NCBI GenBank assembly: GCA_963682025.1
Contig: OY821517.1
Location: forward strand, 231,937,678-232,001,677
DNA from: Cordilura impudica
Taxonomy: Eukaryota; Arthropoda; Insecta; Diptera; Scathophagidae
Direction: 5' to 3'
DNA: 64,000 bases
Positions within the stretch are counted from its first letter, which is position 1; the number at the start of each line of letters is the position of its first letter. The notes beneath the pieces are model-generated. The model did not search any database and was not told the DNA's origin. It saw only the letters and a list, made by a program, of their open reading frames with translations. Below, piece after piece: positions 42,910-53,926 of the stretch. The translations under genes were made by a program, and so were the position numbers.

Positions 42910-44523
42910 TTAACGCCCGGATGCAGAAAAGAATTGTGGAACTTTTCTATAACGTTTCGAACGACGTGGTGTGTGTTGAGTGGGCGAAGATCTTGTATTC
43001 GTAGGAGGCTGGTGGCTAGGCGGCGGAGATTGTGGGGAGCTTGATGAAGTGTTTGTTGCTGTGTTTGGTGGTGGTGTTTGCGCTGGTAATGACGTGGACA
43101 AAGATTCAACATCGCTTTCAACTTCCTCTTCGGATTTATCAGCTACATCAATATTTGACTCAGCAATCGCATCGTTACAACTTCTTGGAAAAATTAGCTC
43201 ACAATCTATGGTAGAAGTTCTACTGCGAATTTGGTCTAAATGACGTTTTAATATACGATTATCTTGAATACGCACAGTGTAGGACAATGGTCCAGTTTGT
43301 GATTGTATATGAGCCGGTATCCACTTTGGGCCTGAGGCATAATTCCGAATCCATACAAGGTCTCCTTCTTTAAATGATTCTTTTACGGGTAAACTTTCGA
43401 TGGTATTTGACAATTCATGCGGATGAAATTTGTCAAAGTAGCTTTTTAGCTGTCGATTAAACAGAAGTTCAGCAGGTGAGCGCCCAGTCGTAGCATGCGG
43501 GCTTATGTGTTGATTAAATACAAAACGGATAAGATCCAATTCAATATTCGAATTGCCTGGCATTTTTTTTAAATAATCTTTTGCTGTCTGCACCATACGT
43601 TCAGCCTGTCCATTTGACGATGGATGGAAAGGAGCACTTCTGACATGGCCTATCAAATTGTTCTTCATAAAGCTTTCAAACTCAGCTGACGTAAAAGCCG
43701 TTCCATTATCCGATACGATGGCGTCAGGTAGGCCATGCGTTGCAAAAAGCGATCGCAATGATCTAATTGCACATTGTGATGACGTGGATTTGACTATGTG
43801 CACTTCCAACCATTTGGAATATGAATCAACCAATAGGAAAAACAATTTACCTTGAAATGGACCGGCGAAGTTAATATGTAGCCGCGACCATGCGGTCTGA
43901 GTATTTTCCCAAGTGCGAGCTTGTGCCTGAGTTTTTTCATGGCGAGTTTCTTGGAACTGAATACAAAGTTAAACTGAGTTTTCGATTTGAGAATCCATAT
44001 TTGGCCACCACACATAGCTTCTTGCCAAACCCTTCATTTTAACTATCCCAGGATGTCCAGCGTGTAGAGCATGAAGAATGGCTTGACGACTAGGTGAAGG
44101 GATAATAGTTCTGTTACCCCACAACAGGCATCCCTTGAGTGAAGTAATCTCGTTACGGCGCATAAAATAGGGATATGCTTGATCATCGCGGGAAATAAAA
44201 CTTGGCCATCCCCTTAACGCCCAGCTGAGTATTTTAGAGAGAAGTGGATCTTTTGCTGTTTGCTTGGAAACTTTTTTTGCGTTGACAATTTCATTGCTGG
44301 CTAGTTCAATCATGAGAACTTCATCTTCCTTCGTTTCTAACTGCTGTTCTGTTCTGTCTGGTAGGCGGCTTAAGCAGTCGGCATTCTCCATTTTCTTGCC
44401 TTCTCTATAGACGAGATCAAAATCGTAGGCGTTCAGAAAAATGGATCGGCGCAGCATAATGGTAGATATTATGGTTGGATTTGGTTTTGCCGTGCAAAAA
44501 ATTCCCAAAAGTGGCCGGCCAAA
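42910..44523 (-). pseudogene. mag-like pol, RNase H end and integrase
   Basis: Continues from 53927 after the BEL insertion with GRPLLGIFCTAKPNP and AYDFDLVYREGKKMENADC (RNase H end), then integrase. The zinc-finger histidines H..H are present (ILHALHAGHPGI), but the second cysteine of the CxxC pair reads F (LCIQF). TAA at 43969-43971 breaks the frame there. The first catalytic Asp of the DDE triad appears as Asn (HINFAGPF where HIDFAGPF is usual); the others are present (IVSDNGTAF; SSNGQAERMVQ). The C-terminal tail is Pro/Ser/Thr-rich and basic (TPRRSKRYRKVPQFF), typical for mag-like elements. An inactive integrase. Confidence 0.82.
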
Positions 44524-45202
44524 TGTCCTGTACAAATGGTCAGAATTTTACTTAAAACGTCGGTTGCCAATGTTATGGCAGTGTAGATGTGTTGTAAGGA
44601 TAAAGTTAATGTGGATTCAACCCCGACACATAAATCGGTGCTGACACTAAGCTTTAGTCCCTTTTTTTTTCCTTCAAGCACTTGTAACTTGAAAGGTGAT
44701 GGCCAGTAAATAAAACAATTAGATATGCTGTATTACTAGACTGATTCTTTATTTTGTTTGGGTTTTTATACCCAAAACAATAATCAAAAATGCTTAATAC
44801 TAAATAGTGTAATTAATGTGTTTGTTATTGTATTTTGGTTAACAGTATAAAAAACGCTGAAAACAAAATAATAATAAATGTGTTTTGTTGTTGTGTATTG
44901 ATACTTAAATTATTATAAATTAAAACAGTGTATTTTGTTGTTGTATCTTCAACCATAATAATGCTTACTAGTGTCGTTAGTCATAAATGGTTAAATGATT
45001 TCACAGACGGAATGACCTATATTTTGTTTTATTCTGATTAAGCATTATTATGTTTGGTAACAATAAAATATGCGGAAGTAAATAAACGTGACTTAATAAT
45101 AATTACAAAATTATATGTGTCAAATAAAATATAAACAAACTGAATTTAAAATGTAGAATAACTAAAATAAAAACGTATGGTAGATTTCTTTGAAACTGGA
45201 CA
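44524..45202 (-). repeat. BEL 3' LTR (679 bp)
   Basis: Starts TGTCCTGTACAAATGG and ends GAAACTGGACA on the plus strand. The polypurine tract is immediately to its right (minus strand CGTGGGGGAGAA, 45203-45214). Confidence 0.9.
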
Positions 45203-45268
45203 TTCTCCCCCACGATGAACGGATGTTCAACAATTGATGTATTATAGTGATTGTTCCGTGGAGTGTAG

Positions 45269-47022
45269 TTAAAGGTCTACAGTGAATTGAAGAGGATGCT
45301 GGCGTGGCATTGGTATAGGTGTCATTTTTATTGTTTCAACTCTAATTGATCTTGCCTCGTTGTTGTTTGTAATGGACATTGTGCGGGTCTGTTTGTTGCG
45401 TCGAGCCTGACAATTGAAAAGGAGGATTATCAATGTAATTAGACTAAATAGCAGTGCTAGATATCCGATTGTGTAACTGTGCGTTTGATGGGAACTTAAT
45501 TTGTTTGGAAGGTCAATAATTTTGTGTTGTTCCAATGACCTTTGTAGTATTTTCAAGTCATTTATGCCCTTTTTATATGCGTCTTCTAGACCCGTTGAAT
45601 TCGAATGATTGTAACTTACAGGATGTTGGAAGCCTTCTTTTAGTGATAGTTCCGACATGTTGCCCAGACTGAATTATGTCGATTTCAATGTGTGGGATAT
45701 AATTTGTCTTCCGTTCATCATGATGAAATTGTGTTTGAGTATGCATTCTGGATCGAGTGTTAGTAACCCGGAGCCCTTCAGAAAAATAGGAATTATCTCC
45801 TTGTTACACACTGCTGTGGCCCTTGATGATGATGAAGTAGTATATATCCATTGATTGTTTCCATTTAATGGTATCCATTGGAGCCTTGTTGTTGTTTTTT
45901 CCAAGCTGCAAGTTGGTGATGTTTTGTTGTTGAATAAATTTATTTCACAAGAGCATACTTCGGAATCATAATTGTATCGAATTTGGACGTTAGAGCACAA
46001 AAATTCGCCTTGTTTCATTGTGTAACAGGAATTCAGCTCTGACGTTGTAAGGACAATGTATTGTTGACGGGATGCCATTGTGCCAAGGAACGTAGCACAT
46101 GGCTTGATGATTATCATGGTGTTATTATTGGTGTTATTTATTAAGTGTTGAGGAGTTAGTCAGCCTTTAACTTTCATTATTTTAAATAATTGAAACAAAT
46201 CTGAGGATGGAAGAACTACAGAAGGAGGTGCATGTAGTGTGATTTGGTTTACTTCATTTTGCAATTGTTCTGGAGTAAGTAGTAATGGATTGATTTTTCC
46301 ATAATGTGTATCCGTAAGAGTATCCAGGATTGAAGATTGTATTTTTTGTAGATTGTTCGCAATTAAAGTTAATTGTAAAACCCCAGAGGTGAATAGTTGA
46401 TTAAAGTGTATTTGAAGTAGTACTTGGTCGATGTCGTGCATTTGTGATGAGTAATGTTTAATTTCCTGCTCTAATTCTTCAAATCTTGTTCTAGATGCAA
46501 TTTGGGTCTGACGTATGATGTTAATTGTTGAATCAACGATTGTGGTTTGGTTTTTGAGTAACCTTAATAAATATGATTCGTTTTCCTTGACTTCAAGTAT
46601 TGTATTGGACATGTGGTTAGCATATTCAGCGTCCAATATGCCAAATAGTGAATGAGCAACGTTGCCGACTACATCTAATGCTCCTCTTTTATTTCGGAGC
46701 AATCGATTGTCCAGTTGCATATCATTTTCCATATGTTCAAAATGATTAATTATATTGCGACAGGATTCGTTAAGGGTCATCATGTTACAAAGAGTCCTTA
46801 ATGACCTCGTTCCATTGGCTAGAATTGATGTTTCTGACCAGTATGTATCTAGATCATAGTATACCAATAGATTCCATTCAGTAGTTGAGATAGATGCTGT
46901 ACCCACTTCTTCGAAATGAATTCCGAGTTTTGGTCCGAATTTTGTATTTTTGACTGGAGTTCCAGAAATTATTGGTAGTAGAAATATTAATGCGAGTAAA
47001 GTTAGGCAAAGATGATTTGTTT
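45269..47022 (-). pseudogene. BEL env-like region, baculovirus-F type, two stops
   Basis: Continues in frame from integrase without a stop. It starts with a hydrophobic signal-like stretch ([17 protein letters not shown], about 46970-47022). A furin-type site RNKR at about 46696 is followed by a hydrophobic, Gly-rich fusion-peptide-like segment and a long helical region. A cysteine-containing ectodomain follows (46117-45674), and a C-terminal membrane span of about 22 residues (YLALLFSLITLIILLFNC, about 45403-45470) with a short basic tail ends it. This arrangement is that of insect errantivirus/baculovirus F-type envelope proteins. In-frame stops at 46160-46162 (TGA) and 45674-45676 (TAA) break it; the reading frame is otherwise maintained. 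Env capture by BEL elements is known for roo. Confidence 0.78.
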
Positions 47023-50000
47023 TCAATTTCTTTCTCTTAACCTCGGGTTCATCAACTGACTCAGAAGTATTGGTTTCGTGGTCTAAATTCGTATCAATGG
47101 GTAAACGGGCAAGTCGGTGTATTGCACGTTTGAAAATTCCTCTGGAGGTTTTTACATCAACGACTCGTGTGGAGTCATCTGATCCTTGGTGTACGTTAAT
47201 GATTCGACCCAATGGCCATTGCATTACTGGAACATTATCTTCTTTTATAATGACCATGTCTCCCGGTTTGAGGTTGACGCACTGTGTTTTCCATTTATGT
47301 CTTTGCTGGAGTTCATTCAAATATTCGTTGGACCATTGTTTCCAAAAACTCTGCTTTAAATTAGAAACTTGTTCCCAGCGTGATGATAATGTTAGTTTTG
47401 GTGAATGTGCTCGGCTATCTATTTGTGAAGTTAGTGCTTCTCCAATTAGGAAATGTCCTGGTGTTAACGCTGTTAAATCGGTAGGATCACTTGACATTGG
47501 CGTTAATGGACGAGAATTTAGAATTGCTTCAATTTCTACGATAACTGTTTCGAGCTCTTCATATGTTAGTGATGCTGTAGCGACGCTTCGAAGTAGTAGA
47601 TGTTTTGCTGATTTTACAGCAGCTTCCCATAACCCTCCGAAATGTGGTGCTCTAGGGGGAATGAAGTGAAAATTTATTCCTTTAGAGCTGGCTGCTGCAA
47701 TTATTTCATCTTGACCTTTATCTGAATATACGGTCTGAATTAATTCGGATAATTGATTTTTGGTGCCGACAAAATTTGTAGCGTTGTCGGAGTATATGTT
47801 TTGACACCGACCTCGCCGACCAATGAATCGTTTTAGCGCACCGATGAATGCTTCTGTTGATAAATTGGTTACCAATTCGAGATGTACAGCTTTCGTGACG
47901 AAACAGCAAAAAACAGCTATGTAGGCCTTAGTTGGTCTTTTGCCTCTGATTTTGTAATGTATCCAGAATGGTCCGCAGTAATCTACTCCTGCGTTGATGA
48001 AAGGTCGTGCTGGTGTAACTCGGTTTTGTGGTAGGTTGCCCATGATTTGTTGGCATAATTGTGGTCGGGCTCTAGTACATGTTATGCATTTTTGTACAAT
48101 TGCTCTTGCCGTTATTTTGCCTTTTATTGGCCAAAATCGTTGTCTCATTATGTTCAGTAACGCCTGAGGTCCACAATGTTTATTTTCAATGTGCTTTGAT
48201 ATAAATAACAGTTTGGCAATTGGGTCGTTATATGGGAGCAGCATTGGGTGCTTTGCATCGCTCGACAATTCTGATGATTCCAAGCGCCCTCCAACTCGAA
48301 GAATACCCCTGTCATCGATAAATGGGGATAAACTGCTAATGGAGCTGTTTTTGTCGATTTGGTTATATTTCTTTAACTGTTTAATTTCTGGTGAAAAGTC
48401 GGCCAATTGAATCGTTTTCATAATTGCGAAAAGTGCTTCATTCAATTCGTCTGGTGTTAGCGCCTTATGTGATGGGCGTTGTTGGTTTAATAACCTTGTA
48501 TTGTTGATAAATCTGATGACATATCCCAGTATCCTTTGCAATTTGTTGAAGGAGTTTCTATGTGGGATTTTGTATATGAAATCATCAGCGGAAGTGAAAG
48601 CTGCTGCGAGTAAAGTTGTCTTCTTTTTCTCAATGTCATTGGTAATTAAGTGTTTTTGTGAAAATGTAGGTGGCCAAATTTCTTGTCGACCATGCAGAAA
48701 TAATGGTCCATACAGCCATAAGTTACATCCGGATAGTTGAAGTGCTGTTAAACCTCTGGACAGTACATCAGCTGGATTGTCGTTTGATCGGACGTGGCGC
48801 CACTGTTCGGGCAACGTCCATGTTTGAATTTTCGAGATTCGATTAGCTACAAACGTATGGTATGCAGTAGATTGAGCGTTTAACCAATTTAATACTATTT
48901 CGGAATCAGTCCACAAGAATAAAGGTTGGTCTTTAATCTGGAGATCCGTTTTGATTCTGTGTGCAAGTTGGGCTGCCATAACTGCGGCACATAGTTCTAA
49001 GCGAGGTAACGTTTGTTGTTTCAATGGAGCAACCCTTGTTTTGCCACAAAGTAGTTGTACAATCACTCTTCCATCTTTAAGAGTTGCTCGGATGTAGGCA
49101 ACTGCACCAAAAGCCTTTTCGGATGCATCTGAGAATATATGGAGCTCGGTTTTTGTTGGGATTTCACCCTTAAAAATGTGTCGAGGGATTTTGAAGTTGT
49201 TTAAGTTTTCTAAATCATTTCTGAATTTTGTCCATATAGCGTGAAGGTCATCAGGTAGCGGCTCATCCCAGTCTAATTTGTATTGCCATAGGAGTTGAAT
49301 AAACATTTTTGCCTTTACAATTACAGGTGCTAATAGTCCAAGAGGGTCGAACAATTTTGCGAGATCGGACGTTGCTGTATGTTTTGAAATTGTCTGCATA
49401 TGATTCAGTTTTACCTTGATGCAAAACTGGTCCGTCGTAGGCAGCCATAACAATCCCAATGTTTTCACTGTATTCGTGTTGTCATTGTTGAAATCTAAAT
49501 TTACCTCCTGGTCGCCGAGTGGGATATTTTTTAATAATTGTGGATGATTCGCACACCACTTTTTTAGTATGAAGCCATGTTTTTTTAGCATTGTAATGAC
49601 TTCTTTTTGTGTATGAAGTGTGATGGTGAGATTATCTGAACCTCCCAGGCCGTCATCTACATAAAAGTTATGTTTAAGCATTTGTGAACCGTATGGATAT
49701 TTTGTAGCGTTTTCATCAGCAATCTTTTGCAAACATCTGGTAGCTAAATAGGGTGCTGCTCGCGTTCGATATGTGACCGTACGAAGTTTGTAGTATTGAA
49801 TTGGCAGCGATGGATCTTCTCTCCAAATAATTAACTGGTATTGTTGATCATTTGGATGAATTAGTATTTGTCTGTACATTTTTTCGATGTCAGTGGTAAA
49901 TACAAATTTCGGCAACCGAAAACGAAGTAAGATTGAAAATAACTCACTTTGAACGGTTGGCCCCGCATACATCAAATCATTTAATGAATGGCCCATTGAT

Positions 50001-51397
50001 ATTTTTGCTGATGCGTCGAATACTACTCTTAGCTTTGTTGTGGTGCTGTCGGGTTTGAGCACACAATGATGAGGGATGAAGTATTTTGGATTCCATACCG
50101 CATCTATGTTGGTCTTCTGCATGTGTCCCAGATTTTCATATTCTTGCATGAATTTAATATATTGAGTTCTAATTTCTTCATTTTTTAACAATCGTCATTC
50201 TAGAGCTATGAATCGATTGTAGGCCATTGCATGTGATTCTCCTAATGCTGCTGGATTGTCCCGGAATGGTAGACTGACTACTAGACGGTCTTGATTGTTG
50301 GTGTGGACATGCTGAGTAAAATGTGAATCACATTGTCTTTCTGATGGTGATTGAGTTTTGTCGCTGGGTTCAATTTCATCTAATTTCCAGAGCTGTTCAA
50401 TGGCTTCTTCCAATGATGCTGTGTTGTCAAGTACGGCACATGTTAAAGCAGATAATGAGCACTTGGGACTTGAATTTTTGCCAATTGCACCACCCACGAT
50501 CCAGCCAAATGACGTATTTTGAAGTGTTGGAAGGCCGTCAGACAGTTGTATTGTTCCCGCTTGAATTAACTTGTAGTAAAACTCTGCACCCAATAGAATA
50601 TCAATTTTTTCCTGGTTGTTGAAATTGGGATCTGCTAGTTGTATGTTGCTTGGAATTTCCCATGTAGATGTATCAATATGTTGACTCGGCTGAGGTGGAA
50701 TGATGTTTGGGAGTATAAATGCTTCCAAATTTGTGGAGAAACTGTGATCTCTGGACTTCATTTCTACATTAATGCGGTAGTTTGACCTTTTTTGTACATT
50801 GCCAACACCATCTATGCGAAGTGAAGTTTTGGTTGGGAAGGTAGATAACCTTTGGCAAAGTCGCTTGGAGACAAGGTTCACTTGAGAGCCAGAATCTAAT
50901 ACTGCTCTGAACTCATTGGAAGTACCATTTTGGGCAGAAATAACAACTTTTGCTGTTGCTAGCAAAACATAACCCAGGCCCCCTTCGGCTGCTTTTGTAG
51001 CTGAAGATGTAACTGCGACGGCGTTAGAAGATGATGTGTTTCTTTGACTATTCGAACCCATAGTTGTGTTGATTGATGGTTTTGAATCTTTTTTTATGTT
51101 GTTCTGTTTCTTTTCTAAATGTAACAGCGTATTGTGTTTCTTCATGCACTTTCTGCAGCCACTTGATTTGCACTCTTTTGAAACGTGATCACTTCTGAAA
51201 CAGTTGACGCATAAATGGTGTTGTTGTACCCAATTCAGTCGTTCTGCTTCTGATAAGTGATGAAATTTGCTGCAGTAATATAGTTTATGGCCACCGTTAT
51301 TGCACATTTTGCAGGTGCCATTATCGACTTTATTGAAGGTTGTAACTGAAGATACTGTTTTCTGTGGCAATTTTCCGGTTTGAATAATTGCCTCCAT
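47023..51397 (-). pseudogene. BEL pol: protease, RT, RNase H, integrase, one stop
   Basis: Minus-strand frame with NC knuckles (CKMCNNGGHKLYYC; CVNCFRSDHVSKEC; CRKC...), the aspartic protease AVLDSGSQVNLVS, then [14 protein letters not shown] and active-site YVDD in [10 protein letters not shown]. RNase [18 protein letters not shown] and [12 protein letters not shown]. Integrase: zinc finger H..H..CITC, and catalytic [17 protein letters not shown] and [16 protein letters not shown]. All catalytic residues are intact. One TGA at 50195-50197 sits between protease and RT where an Arg is expected (IALE-stop-RLL). At its end the frame runs straight into the env-like region without a stop. Confidence 0.9.
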
Positions 51398-52659
51398 TGA
51401 TGAAACTGAATTTCCAGAAATGATAAAAATTCAGCAATTACTGGTACTTCTCTTGAGTTGGCCAACGACTGCATGTACCTGATGTGTGTTCCCCTGTCGA
51501 GTTTTTTAATTAATAATTGAATGAGTATCGCATCCCAAGAGGTTGTTACAATACCCAGATTGTCTAATGCGAGCAAACACTCCTTGGTGGTGTCATGCAG
51601 AGCTTTGATAGATGATGTAGATGATGAAACTGGTGGTTGGTTAATAATTTTTTCAACCAAGTTGGCTACCAGTAGTCTTTTGTTGTTGTAGCGATCCTGA
51701 AGTGTTTTCCATGCAGTATTGTAATTTGTCTCTGATAAAGAAAACTGACTGATTAAGTGTTCAGCTTCTCCAGATACATTGCTTTTAAATACCACATTTT
51801 CTGAATAGATGGTATTGGCTGTTTGTCCACCATCTCAGTAAACAAATCATGAAACTGACGCCATTTTAAATAATCGCCATCAAATCGTGGTATAGTGACT
51901 TTTGGTAGATGTAATGCGCATTTGTTCAAATCTTTTGTCATTGATTGTATTTCATTATATTGACTGGAATCACCATTAGATAAAAGGTTTTGTTTTTTGA
52001 CGGACAGACTGACTAAGTTTTGTCGCACTAAATCATATATTCTGTCATATTCGTTCTGATCCAGACCAGAATCAGCAGGGTTTTCTAATTTATCATAAAT
52101 TTCATCGTGTAATACTTCAGCTTGATTCCACAACTTTTCAATGGTGTTGATTTCCACTTCAAAGTACTGCAAGGGATGGTCATCTTCATCTGTTATACCA
52201 TTTAATAGCCGGTTTAGAGCAGTCAAACGAACCTTAAGGCTTCGGATGAGACTATTAGTGTTATTGATGTCTTCATGACCTTCATGTTGAATAATAGCCT
52301 TCCTTGTAGGTATCTCAATACTTCTCCTTTCTATAATTATTGGCTTTTCTGCTGATTGTCTTAACTTATCAATTTCTTTTTTGAAAATTTCTAAGTAATT
52401 GTTGGCTATATCACTAATTTTCAAATAGTATTCTTCTGTGAAATATGCATGATCTGTCGCTTTATCTACCAGTGTGCGTAGTTTCATATCTTGGGCATCA
52501 AATAAATCCCATGCTTCGCTGAGCCGTCGTAATCGTTCATCAAAGTATTATATCTTTGTTTTCCTTTCTGCGGAATTCTTTTTTATAGTTTCGAACGATT
52601 TGTTGAATCTCTTCACCCGTTTTTGATTGGGCTTGTAATAAATGTTCGAACGTAGCCAT
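51235..52659 (-). pseudogene. BEL gag, three one-base frameshifts
   Basis: Begins ATG at 52659 (MATFEHLLQAQSKTGEEIQQ). A probable one-base insertion near 52547 shifts the frame (the other frame reads FDERLRRLSEAWDLFD). The next segment includes PRFDGDYLKWRQFHDLF, the conserved BEL Gag core. A missing A in an A-run near 51770 and a missing T in a T-run near 51400 shift it twice more, the last leading into MEAIIQTGKLP and the zinc knuckles. All three lesions lie at A/T mononucleotide or AT-dinucleotide runs, so some may be sequencing errors. Confidence 0.8.
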
Positions 52660-53236
52660 GTTCTTCAAATTGGTAGCCACTTGTGAGGACAGACTAATTG
52701 ATGTTTGACTAGTTCTTGTGTATAGTAATTGGTCAAATTTAGTGTTGACTCAATGTTGATTAATTTGACGAAAGCGTCACGGTTCTGATGAACCCAATGA
52801 CTATTGTTAGTGTTAGACCTGCTAGTGTTATAGCTGAATCTGCTGTAGTATTGTAGTGTACTGTAGCCACCTGGACGTAAATTTGGTGTTCAATCGCTTG
52901 GATGCGAGTTCAAAATGTTTGTAGGGGTAACCAGTATGTGGTGTCCCAAAAGGCAATTACTACTAATGCTATGGTAATAATTCGATTGTTGAATGTCGAG
53001 GGTCACCAATTGTAGGCTTCCTCAGTGTAGATTGATTTGTCGTTCAAGCTGGATCTGCTACTGAGCCGGATCTGCTTGATGTTTTTAGGGATTACCAAAT
53101 GTAGAATTGATAGTCGATCCCTTGTTTGCGTGTTCAATGCGTTTTCAGGTTATTAAAGTTCCTTACCACTGGTGGGGGGAAACTTAATTTTTCCAAAAAC
53201 GTCTAGGGGTCACCAAAATGTAAATATCTAACCAAA
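52660..53236 (-). other. BEL leader with repeated PBS-like motifs
   Basis: Non-coding leader between 5' LTR and gag. Four variants of a motif reading TTGGT(G/T)ACCCC or TTGGTAATCCC on the minus strand lie at about 52925, 53000, 53090 and 53206. The one nearest the LTR, TTTTGGTGACCCCTAGACG, starts about 15-20 nt inside the LTR end and looks like a tRNA primer-binding site. Confidence 0.5.
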
Positions 53237-53926
53237 TGTCCTGTACAAATGGTCAGAATTTTACTTAAAACGTCGGTTGCCAATGTTATGGCAGTGTAGA
53301 TGTGTTGTAAGGATAAAGTTAATGTGGATTCAACCCCGACACATAAATCGGTGCTGACACTAAGCTTTAGTCCCTTTTTTTTTCTTCAAGCACTTGTAAC
53401 TTGAAAGGTGATGGCCAGTAAATAAAACAATTAGATATGCTGTATTACTAGACTGATTCTTTATTTTGTTTGGGTTTTTATACCCAAAACAATAATCAAA
53501 AATGCTTAATACTAAATAGTGTAATTAATGTGTTTGTTATTGTATTTTGGTTAACAGTATAAAAAACGCTGAAAACAAAATAATAATAAATGTGTTTTGT
53601 TGTTGTGTATTGATACTTAAATTATTATAAATTAAAACAGTGTATTTTGTTGTTGTACCTTCAACCATAATAATGCTTACTAGTGTCGTTAGTCATAAAT
53701 GGTTAAATGATTTCACTGACGGATTGACCTATATTTTGTTTTATTCTGATTAAGCATTATTATGTTTGGTAACAATAAAATATGCGGAAGTAAATGTGGA
53801 GTAAAATAAATGTGACTTAATAATAATTACAAAATTATATGTGTCAAATAAAATATAAACAAACTGAATTTAAAATGTAGAATAACTAAAATAAAAACGT
53901 ATGGTAGACTTCTTTGAAACTGGACA
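53237..53926 (-). repeat. BEL 5' LTR (690 bp)
   Basis: Matches 44524-45202 with a handful of substitutions and one insertion near 53797-53808 (GTGGAGTAAAAT). Ends TGTCC...GGACA. Confidence 0.9.

Larger units (their letters stand above)
44524..53926 (-). mobile_element. roo-like BEL/Pao LTR retrotransposon with env, minus strand
   Basis: LTRs of 679 and 690 bp with inverted ends TGTCC...GGACA. Between them is a minus-strand reading frame covering Gag, protease, RT, RNase H, integrase and an Env-like region, originally about 2460 codons from 52659 to 45269. This single-ORF organisation including env resembles Drosophila roo. Breaks: three one-base indels in Gag and three in-frame stops in pol/env. 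It lies within the RNase H gene of the mag-like element. No target duplication could be seen: the flanks read GTGACT on one side and TTTGGCC on the other, and the codons between them appear to be missing. Confidence 0.88.

Noticed and set aside
51380..51800. Programmed frameshifting in BEL gag
   Set aside because: BEL/Pao elements usually have one continuous frame and the shifts are in different directions at simple A/T runs.
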